A stretch of 64,000 bases of DNA from Sphingomonas sp. BK235 (GTDB lineage: Bacteria; Pseudomonadota; Alphaproteobacteria; Sphingomonadales; Sphingomonadaceae). The notes below the pieces were generated by a model, which was given only the letters and a program-made list of their open reading frames with translations, had not been told where the DNA came from and ran no database searches. The stretch covers positions 62,001 to 126,000 of the forward strand of contig NZ_SLXN01000004.1 of NCBI RefSeq assembly GCF_004345855.1. Direction: 5' to 3'. Shown one piece after another: positions 1 through 6,731 of this stretch (position 1 is its first letter; each line of letters begins with the position of its first letter). The position numbers were made by a program, and so were the translations under genes.

Positions 1-1
1 C

Positions 2-1141
2 ATCCGGCGCGAGGTGGAGAGCGTGCGCCGCCACGGGGTGGACGTGCGCACCTACAGCATCCGGCGCCCCGCCGCGGCCGAGCTGGTCGCGCCCGAGGAT
101 CGCGCCTCGGCGGAGACGACGCGCTTCCTGCTGCCGCTCGGGGCGGGCGCGCTGCTGGCGGCGCACGGCGGCGCGCTGGTGCGGCGGCCGGGTGCCTATG
201 CGGCGCTGCTGCGGCTGGCGCTGCGCCACCGCGCGCCGGGGCTGCGCGCGGGGCTGTGGGCGCTGTTCCATTTCGCCGAGGCGGTGGTGCTCGCCCGTCA
301 GTTCGCGGAGGACGGCATCACGCATGTCCACAATCATTTCGCCAATGCGGGCGCGACCGTGGGGATGCTCGCCGCGCGGCTGGCGGGGCTGCCCTGGAGC
401 CTGACGCTCCACGGCATCTCGGAGACCGATTATCCCGCCGGGCTGACGCTCGGCGCCAAGCTGGAGGTCGCGCGCTTCGCCGCCTGCGTCTCCTGGTTCG
501 GGCGCGCGCAGGCGATGCGCGTCACCGCGCCGGCGCAGTGGCACAAGTTCGCGGTGGTGCGCTGCGGGCTGGATCTCGCCGCGCCCGCGCTGGCCGCGCC
601 GGTGTCGCGCCCGACCGAGCCGCGGCGCCGGCTGGTGTGCGTCGCGCGGCTGTCCGCGGAGAAGGGGCATCTCGGCCTGCTCGAGGCGATCGCGCCGCTC
701 GACGTGACGCTGACGCTGGTGGGCGACGGCCCGCTGCGCGACGCGATCGACGCGGCGGTGGCGCGGCTCGGGCTCGGTGATCGCGTGCGCTTCGCGGGCC
801 GGCTCGACGAGGCGGCGACGCTCGCCGAGATCGCGCGCCACGACGTGCTGGTGCTGCCGAGCTTCATGGAAGGGCTGCCGATCGTGCTGATGGAGGGGAT
901 GGCGCTGGGGCTGCCGGTGATCGGCAGCCGCGTCGCGGGCGTGCCCGAGCTGATCGAGGACGGCGCCGAGGGGCTGTTGTTCCGCCCGGGCGACTGGGAC
1001 GACCTGCGCCGCCAGATCGCGCGGCTGCGCGACGATCCCGCGCTGGGCGATCGGCTCGCCGCGGCGGGGCGCGCCAAGGTCGAGCGCGAGTTCGACATCG
1101 CCACCGCGGTCGCCCCGCTCGTCTCCCGCTTCGCCCGATAG
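2..1141 (+). CDS. GT4 glycosyltransferase, 5' end outside window
   Basis: Transfers a sugar from a nucleotide-sugar donor to a lipid-linked EPS intermediate on the cytoplasmic face (family knowledge). The reading frame is open to the first base, and the first visible residues (IRREVESVRRHGVDV) match the interior of the N-terminal Rossmann domain of colanic-acid-type GT4 enzymes, so the true start lies upstream; the GTG at 14 is unlikely to be it. The C-terminal half has the GT-B donor site: VCVARLSAEKGHLGLLEA, LTLVGDGPLR, and the EX7E motif in MEGLPIVLMEGMALG. The stop is TAG at 1139. An O-antigen-ligase-like gene follows after 60 bp in the same direction. Acceptor and sugar cannot be told from sequence. 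Confidence 0.9.
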   Translation: MRREVESVRRHGVDVRTYSIRRPAAAELVAPEDRASAETTRFLLPLGAGALLAAHGGALVRRPGAYAALLRLALRHRAPGLRAGLWALFHFAEAVVLARQFAEDGITHVHNHFANAGATVGMLAARLAGLPWSLTLHGISETDYPAGLTLGAKLEVARFAACVSWFGRAQAMRVTAPAQWHKFAVVRCGLDLAAPALAAPVSRPTEPRRRLVCVARLSAEKGHLGLLEAIAPLDVTLTLVGDGPLRDAIDAAVARLGLGDRVRFAGRLDEAATLAEIARHDVLVLPSFMEGLPIVLMEGMALGLPVIGSRVAGVPELIEDGAEGLLFRPGDWDDLRRQIARLRDDPALGDRLAAAGRAKVEREFDIATAVAPLVSRFAR

Positions 1142-1201
1142 GCCCATGATGGTTCGCCCCCGCGTCACTCGATCCCGCGTCCCGACCCTCGAAGTGCGGG
1201 G

Positions 1202-2593
1202 GTGCGCGGCGTGAAGTGGATCGCCCTGCTCGCGATGCTCGGGCTGCTGCCGGTGTTCACCGGCTGGCTGCGCACCAACCCGCGCCAGCTGCCGCGCGTC
1301 ATGGCGGTGTTCGGCGTGCTGCCCTTCGTCACCAACACCTGGCACCTGCTGCTCGCGCCGATCTCCTGGGCCTATTGGCCGGGGTTCGTGAAGGGCACCG
1401 AGGTGACGTTGATCGACGTGATCGCGATCGCGCTGATCTTCTCCGCGCCCCCGCGCCAGCGCCGCGCGCACCTGCGCTGGCCGGTGCTGACCTATGCGGT
1501 GATGGTGCTGCTCAGCATGGCACAGAATGACGTGCCGATGTCGACCTTCTTCTACGTGTGGCAGCTGCTGCGCGTCGCGCTGGTCATCACCGCGGTGGCG
1601 ATCGTCTGCCGCGACCCGCGCGCGATGCGCGGGCTGATCCTCGGGCTGATCCTGGGCATCTGCTTCCAGGCGGTGATGTCGCTCAAGGCGCACGCGCAGG
1701 GCGCGCTCCAGTCGGGCGGCACGCTGGGTCACCAGAACCTGCTCGGCATGCTCACCCATTTCGTGATCTTCCCGTCGCTGGCGATGCTGCTGGCGACGCG
1801 CAAGTCGCGCTGGCTGTGGCTCGGGCCGATCGGCGGGCTGATGGCGGTGGTGCTGACCGCGTCGCGCGCGACGATCGGCTTCTCCGCGATCGGCGTGGTG
1901 CTGACGCTGGCGCTGTCGATGCTGCGGCAGCCGAGCGCGCGCAAGACCACGGTCGCGCTCGCGGGCGTGCTCGCGCTCGTCGCCGCGGCGCCGCTGGCCT
2001 ATGTCACGCTGGGCGCGCGGTTCAGCCAGCATACCGACGACAGCGGCGACTATGACGAGCGCGCCGCGTTCGAGCGCGCCGCCGCGGCGATGGCGCGCGA
2101 CCATCCGCTCGGCGTCGGCGGCAACCATTATGCGGTGATCGCCAACACCGGCGGCTATTCGGAGCGCGCGGGCGTGGCGGCGGTGTTCGGCAGCCGCAGC
2201 GCGCACGTCCACAATGCCTTCCTGCTCGCGGCGGCGGAGACGGGCTATGCCGGGCTGGCGGTGTTCGTGCTGATGCTGCTGTGGCCGGTGTGGGTGGCGC
2301 TGCGCTGCGCGTGGCGCTTCCGCCGCGACCCGCGCGGCGACGTGCTGCTCGGGCTGGCGGTGTCGCTGGTGATGGTCAGTCTCCATTCCAAGTATGAATG
2401 GATCTTCGTGCTGTTCATCACCCAATATATGTACGCGATCGCGGTCGGTCTGATCGCCGGGATGGCGGCGCAGATGGGCTATTGGACGCCGCGCGCGCGG
2501 CGCCGCACCGCGGGCGCCGACCGCGCGGACGCCGCGACGGACGACGTGCAGGGCGGCGATCAGGCCGCTGAGAAGATGGATAAAATCCCTTAA
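1202..2593 (+). CDS. O-antigen ligase / Wzy-like polysaccharide polymerase
   Basis: Inner-membrane protein of about 463 residues with around ten hydrophobic helices. Near residues 175-215 it has the block GHQNLLGMLTHFVIFPS, and after it a large periplasmic loop (about 270-335) with the HPLGVGGNHY and HVHNAFLLAAAETG signatures of the Wzy_C / O-antigen-ligase family. Such proteins polymerise or ligate undecaprenyl-linked repeat units in the periplasm. The C-terminal tail is cytoplasmic and charged. The start is a GTG at 1202; a second in-frame GTG at 1211 is possible and neither has a clear Shine-Dalgarno sequence. It is one of three polymerase-like proteins in the locus, so its exact substrate is open. 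Confidence 0.85.
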   Translation: MRGVKWIALLAMLGLLPVFTGWLRTNPRQLPRVMAVFGVLPFVTNTWHLLLAPISWAYWPGFVKGTEVTLIDVIAIALIFSAPPRQRRAHLRWPVLTYAVMVLLSMAQNDVPMSTFFYVWQLLRVALVITAVAIVCRDPRAMRGLILGLILGICFQAVMSLKAHAQGALQSGGTLGHQNLLGMLTHFVIFPSLAMLLATRKSRWLWLGPIGGLMAVVLTASRATIGFSAIGVVLTLALSMLRQPSARKTTVALAGVLALVAAAPLAYVTLGARFSQHTDDSGDYDERAAFERAAAAMARDHPLGVGGNHYAVIANTGGYSERAGVAAVFGSRSAHVHNAFLLAAAETGYAGLAVFVLMLLWPVWVALRCAWRFRRDPRGDVLLGLAVSLVMVSLHSKYEWIFVLFITQYMYAIAVGLIAGMAAQMGYWTPRARRRTAGADRADAATDDVQGGDQAAEKMDKIP

Positions 2594-2691
2594 GCCTCTG
2601 CGTTTACGCGGCTCTAACCTCACCTCCGTAGAGCGGTCGCACGGCCGCCGGACTCGACTTCGTCCGCGGCGACGACGCGGAGGTAGATCGG

Positions 2692-3984
2692 ATGATGACG
2701 CTGCTGGGCGCGCGCGCGCGCTCGACGTCGACGCGCGGCGCGCGGATGATGCCGCAGCTGCTGCTCGCGCTGGCGCTCGCCGGCTGCGGCGGCGGTGGCG
2801 GTGGCGGCGGCAGCCCCTCGACCGCGACCGGCGCCGCGGCGACCACCCCCGCGGCCCCCGTCACTGTCGCGCCGACGCCGACGCCGACGCCGAGCCCCGC
2901 GGCGACCACGCCCGCCGCCGGCACCGGCAGCGTCGCACCGGGCAGCCTGCCCGTCGCGGGCGACTATCCCTCGATCCCGAGCAATTTCGACGTCAACGCG
3001 CAGCTGGTCGCGGCATGGGGCACGGGCGCGATCGCGGCGAGCGGCAAGCCCGACGTGGTCGGCGCCTTCCGCTTCATCTGCACGCCCAGCCACGAGGCCA
3101 AGGACGATCCGATCGTCTTCCCGGGCCAGCCGGGACGGTCGCACCTGCACCAGTTCTTCGGCAACACGCTCGCCGACGGCAATTCGACCTATCGCAGCCT
3201 GCGCACCAGCGGCGAGAGCACGTGCAACAACGCGCTCAACCGCTCGGCCTATTGGATGCCGGCGATGCTCAACGGCAAGGGCGGCGTGGTGCGCCCCGAC
3301 TATGTCTCGATCTATTACAAGCGCCTGCCCGCCGACGATCCGCGATGCACGACGATCGGCAAGGCCTGTGTCGACCTGCCGCGCGGGCTGCGCTTCGTGT
3401 TCGGCTATGACATGATCAACGGCACGCCGCCGACCGGCGCGGGCTATTACAATTGCCAGGGGCCAACCGCCGAATCAGGCCATTACGCCGACCTGATCGC
3501 CGCGGGGACGCATTGCGGCGTGGGCAACCAGCTCGGCGCGGTCATCAACGCCCCCAATTGCTGGGACGGCAAGAACCTCGACAGCGCGGACCATCGCTCG
3601 CACGTCGCCTACACCAGCTATGGCATGGACGGGCAGGAGCGCTGCCCCGCCGACCACCCCTATATCATCCCCACCTTCACGATGGGCGCGTGGTACACGG
3701 TCGACGCCGATCTCAACCGCAGCGGCAAATGGGACGGCGGCACCAGCGGCTGGCATCTCGCCTCGGACGAGATGGCGGGGATGCCGACGATGCGCCCGGG
3801 CTCGACCTTCCACGCCGACTGGTTCGGCGCCTGGGACGACGAGGTGATGCGGATGTGGACGGACAATTGCATCAACAAGCTGCTCAACTGCTCGGGCGGC
3901 GACCTCGGCAACGGCAAGCAGTTGCGGATGTTCGACGCCTTCGCCTGGACCTCGACCCCGCACGTCGTGCCGTTGCCCAAGTGA
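2692..3984 (+). CDS. DUF1996 domain lipoprotein
   Basis: About 430 residues. A basic N-terminus and hydrophobic core end in a lipobox (LAGC, Cys32), followed by eight glycines and a Ser/Thr/Ala/Pro linker with a TPTPTPSP stretch to about residue 90. The rest matches the DUF1996 pattern: FRFICTPSHEAKDDPIVFP, GRSHLHQFFGN, YWMPAML, CWDGKNLDSADHRSHVAY and HADWFGAWDDEVM, with several conserved histidines, cysteines and aspartates. Family function is unknown; members are secreted in bacteria and fungi. GGAGG at 2679-2683 sits 8 bp before the ATG at 2692. Location among EPS genes suggests an envelope or matrix role, which is inference. Confidence 0.88.
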   Translation: MMTLLGARARSTSTRGARMMPQLLLALALAGCGGGGGGGGSPSTATGAAATTPAAPVTVAPTPTPTPSPAATTPAAGTGSVAPGSLPVAGDYPSIPSNFDVNAQLVAAWGTGAIAASGKPDVVGAFRFICTPSHEAKDDPIVFPGQPGRSHLHQFFGNTLADGNSTYRSLRTSGESTCNNALNRSAYWMPAMLNGKGGVVRPDYVSIYYKRLPADDPRCTTIGKACVDLPRGLRFVFGYDMINGTPPTGAGYYNCQGPTAESGHYADLIAAGTHCGVGNQLGAVINAPNCWDGKNLDSADHRSHVAYTSYGMDGQERCPADHPYIIPTFTMGAWYTVDADLNRSGKWDGGTSGWHLASDEMAGMPTMRPGSTFHADWFGAWDDEVMRMWTDNCINKLLNCSGGDLGNGKQLRMFDAFAWTSTPHVVPLPK

Positions 3985-4089
3985 GCCGAGCGCCCTGAGC
4001 CAAAGTGGCACAGGGGCGAAACGGTTGACCTTGAACGACTCTCCTCCCCCCGGCATGGATGCGACGAACAGTGTTTCTGGGGGGACGAC

Positions 4090-4842
4090 ATGCGGCAGAT
4101 GACGATGATGGTGGCGGCAGCGGGGATGGCGCTGGCGAGTGTGGCAGCGACGCCGGCGATGGCGGCCGAGTATCTGCTCAATCTCACCTCGAACAGCAAC
4201 GCGCTGACCAACTATAACGACTACAGCTTCCAGCTCGACGGCCAGACCATCAAGGTTCGCGCCACCGCCTGGTCGACCAACTCGTCGAACACCACCGTCC
4301 AGACGGCGAAGCTCGGCAATTACTCGGCCGGCCTCGGCGTGCTGAATGCTGCCGATGGCAATGGCTCCAACGGCACCCACACGATCGACAATCAGAACGG
4401 GCAGGACTTCATCGTCTTCCAGTTCAGCAGCGCGGTGCAGCTCTCGAGCATCACCACCACGCCGTTCAACGTGAACAACCTCGGCACCGACGCGGACGCG
4501 AGCGTGCGCTGGGGCAATATCAGCAAGGCGTGGAACCAGTCGCTCGGCTTCGACGGTCAGTCGGTCAATGCGATCGCCAATATCCTGAGCGGTCAGCAGG
4601 ATCTGCTCGGCAGCAACGTCCAGCAGACCCGCGCGGTCAACGGCCAGGCCTCGAACCTGTGGCTGGTCGCCGCCAAGAACCTCGACAACAGCAAGGTCGA
4701 CGGCTTCAAGCTCGGCGCGGTCACCGTCAAGAGCGCGGTGCCCGAGCCCGCGACCTGGATGATGATGATCGGCGGTTTCGCGCTGGTCGGCTCGGCGATG
4801 CGCCGCCGCAAGACCGACGAGGCGACCCAGGCGCTCGCCTGA
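4090..4842 (+). CDS. PEP-CTERM sorting domain protein
   Basis: 250 residues: a signal peptide (cleavage probably after ATPAMA, residue 25), a secreted beta-rich Asn/Ser/Thr-rich middle, and a C-terminal PEP-CTERM sorting signal with VPEPATW at about 217-223, a hydrophobic segment (MMMIGGFALVGSAM) and a basic end (RRRK). In known systems an exosortase cleaves this tail, and such proteins typically occur in EPS-producing bacteria. No exosortase gene is present in the window. The middle region has no motif I recognise. A run of Gs at 4079-4084 serves as ribosome binding site for the ATG at 4090. GC content of the middle is lower than in neighbours, consistent with its Asn/Thr-rich composition. 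Confidence 0.9.
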   Translation: MRQMTMMVAAAGMALASVAATPAMAAEYLLNLTSNSNALTNYNDYSFQLDGQTIKVRATAWSTNSSNTTVQTAKLGNYSAGLGVLNAADGNGSNGTHTIDNQNGQDFIVFQFSSAVQLSSITTTPFNVNNLGTDADASVRWGNISKAWNQSLGFDGQSVNAIANILSGQQDLLGSNVQQTRAVNGQASNLWLVAAKNLDNSKVDGFKLGAVTVKSAVPEPATWMMMIGGFALVGSAMRRRKTDEATQALA

Positions 4843-4864
4843 TCCGCGTCATCCCGATGTGACC

Positions 4865-4899
4865 GGAGGGGTCGGGCGCCGTCGCGTCCGGCCCCTTCG
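4865..4899 (+). terminator. Hairpin after the PEP-CTERM gene
   Basis: A GC-rich stem with G-U pairs (GAGGGGTCGGGC against GTCCGGCCCCTTC) lies just after the stop at 4842. There is no strong T-run, so it may be a weak or Rho-assisted terminator. The structure was judged by eye. Confidence 0.4.
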
Positions 4900-5059
4900 C
4901 GCATGCGGCGCCGCGCGGACTATGCTTTCCTGCGCGTTAACCCTTTTTTGGCGATCCTGCCCTATCGCCCTCGCCCGAACCGTCGCGTCACCAAGCCCGC
5001 GTTAACCCGATGGTAGGTCGCGCCCCGTATCCGTGACGCATCACACGGGAGGCGCGACG

Positions 5060-5530
5060 ATGCTGCTGCAGGCAGTTCTGTTACCAGAGACGGACGACGA
5101 TCGCCGCGGCGCGGAGCGTCAGCCGGTCAACCAGCCCTCGACGCTGCGCGGCGACCGGGTCGGGGCGCGCGACGTCTATGTCCGAGATCTCTCGGAGACG
5201 GGGTTCAGCGTCACCACCGACACGCGGCTGACGCTGGGCAGCACGGTGACGATCGGGCTCGCGGGCCATGGCCGCGCCACCGCGCGCGTCGTGCGCCAGG
5301 TGCCCGGCGGCTATGGCTGCGAATTCCTCTCGCCGATCACCGCGGGCACCGTCACGGGCGCGTTCCGCACCGACACGGTGATCCAGCTCACCTCGTCCGA
5401 GCCGGTCGAGCTGCCCTTCGCCGATCCCGCGATCGAGCGCTACCCCGGCGCGGTGCGCGTCGGCGTGATCGTCGGCGGCGCGGCGCTGCTGTGGGGCGGG
5501 ATCATCTGGGGCGTCGTCGCGCTGCTGTGA
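5060..5530 (+). CDS. PilZ domain protein with C-terminal membrane helix
   Basis: 156 residues. The N-terminal part has both PilZ signatures for c-di-GMP binding: an RxxxR motif in DRRGAERQ and DLSETGFSV (DxSxxG), followed by the beta-barrel pattern VTIGLAGHGRATARVV. The last 25 residues (RVGVIVGGAALLWGGIIWGVVALL) form a membrane helix, so the sensor is probably tethered to the inner membrane. The ATG at 5060 is chosen over the upstream GTG at 5033 because GGGAGG at 5047-5052 lies 7 bp before it. It is directly upstream of the priming sugar transferase, which suggests post-translational c-di-GMP control of EPS output; that is inference. Confidence 0.85.
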   Translation: MLLQAVLLPETDDDRRGAERQPVNQPSTLRGDRVGARDVYVRDLSETGFSVTTDTRLTLGSTVTIGLAGHGRATARVVRQVPGGYGCEFLSPITAGTVTGAFRTDTVIQLTSSEPVELPFADPAIERYPGAVRVGVIVGGAALLWGGIIWGVVALL

Positions 5531-5687
5531 TCCGCGCGTGAGTCGCGGCGCTGCCACGGCGACCCCGCTGTAAGAAAAATCCCTGCTGACGAGATGCTTG
5601 CGGCACGAACCATGAACCGGTCCGTATCGGTTCGGCACAAGCTGCGATGATCGCCACCCTTTCCGGGACGAACGGTAAAAACCCGAG

Positions 5688-5716
5688 GGTTACATTAATA
5701 GCCGAATAACCTAATG
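5688..5716 (+). promoter_or_regulatory. Interleaved inverted repeats, possible pseudoknot or operator
   Basis: GGTTA (5688-5692) and CATTA (5693-5697) are followed, after nine bases, by their complements in the same order, TAACC (5707-5711) and TAATG (5712-5716). That is the stem order of an H-type pseudoknot. It ends 35 bp before the GTG start of the priming transferase, in an AT-rich patch of otherwise GC-rich DNA. It could equally be a protein-binding site or part of a promoter. Stems are only 5 bp. Confidence 0.3.
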
Positions 5717-5751
5717 TTGCGGTGCAGCGTATCGGCTAGGGAGCGATCACC

Positions 5752-6441
5752 GTGCTTGAAGCAACCATCAACGCGCCGGCGTCCACCGCCGGCACGATGG
5801 ATCGCGAGGCGTCGACGAACCTCCGCCGGATCGACGACGCGGCGAGCCGCGCGCTCGACGTGACGCTGGCGGTCATCGCGCTGATCATCCTGGCGCCGCT
5901 GATGCTGATCGTCGCGGCGGTGATCTACATCCTCGATCCCGGCCCGATCATCTTCGCGCACCAGCGCATCGGCCGCGGCGGCCGCGCCTTCCCCTGCCTC
6001 AAGTTCCGCTCGATGGTGGTCGACGCCGACGCGCGGCTGCGCCACCTGCTCGAGACCAGCGCCGAGGCGCGCGAGGAGTGGGAGCGCGACCACAAGCTGC
6101 GCGACGACCCGCGCGTGATCGGCATCGGCAAGTTCCTGCGCAAGACCAGCCTCGACGAGCTGCCTCAGCTGATCAACGTCGTGCGCGGCGAGATGAGCCT
6201 GGTCGGCCCGCGCCCGATCGTGGTGGGCGAGATCGCGCGCTACGGCCGCTATTTCGAGCATTATTGCGCGGTGCGGCCGGGGATCACCGGGCTGTGGCAG
6301 GTCGGCGGGCGCAACGACGTATCGTACCGCCGCCGCGTCGCCTATGACGTGACCTACAGCCGCGCGCGCTCGTGCGCGATGAACGTCAAGATCATGGCCT
6401 ATACGGTGCCGAGCGTGCTGTTCCAGCGCGGGTCGTACTGA
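5752..6441 (+). CDS. Priming sugar-phosphate transferase (undecaprenyl-phosphate)
   Basis: 229 residues, the bacterial sugar transferase (WcaJ/PglC-type) catalytic domain with one N-terminal hydrophobic segment (about residues 40-62, VIALIILAPLMLIVAAVIYI) and none of the four extra helices of long WcaJ forms. Family blocks are intact: KFRSMVVDAD, the Asp-Glu pair in TSLDELPQLINV (D135-E136), GEMSLVGPRP and RPGITGLWQV. It moves a hexose-1-phosphate from UDP-sugar to undecaprenyl phosphate, the first step of EPS repeat-unit assembly. The GTG start at 5752 has AGGGAG about 8 bp upstream. Sugar specificity is not readable; sphingan-type priming enzymes use UDP-glucose. Confidence 0.92.
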   Translation: MLEATINAPASTAGTMDREASTNLRRIDDAASRALDVTLAVIALIILAPLMLIVAAVIYILDPGPIIFAHQRIGRGGRAFPCLKFRSMVVDADARLRHLLETSAEAREEWERDHKLRDDPRVIGIGKFLRKTSLDELPQLINVVRGEMSLVGPRPIVVGEIARYGRYFEHYCAVRPGITGLWQVGGRNDVSYRRRVAYDVTYSRARSCAMNVKIMAYTVPSVLFQRGSY

Positions 6442-6731
6442 CGCCCGACAGCGCGACAACCGAGGTTGCCTGCGGCGTCGCCCCCCGGTGGGCGGCGCCG
6501 TTCGCGTATCTGAGCCCCGCCCCGCCCGGCGCGGGATCCTGGCGTGTGATCCACCTGGTGCGCATCGTTGGCGTGCTCCTGCGGAAGCGGGAACACGGTT
6601 TAACCGGGGGAATCAGACCCTAGCGGACATTCTGTCGCCGCCATTAACCTGACCTTTAATGCCTGAGCCTATTGCTCTGCCGGCGCGGTCACCGCGCGAC
6701 TTCCAGATCAACGAACTCGGGCGGGGCAGGC

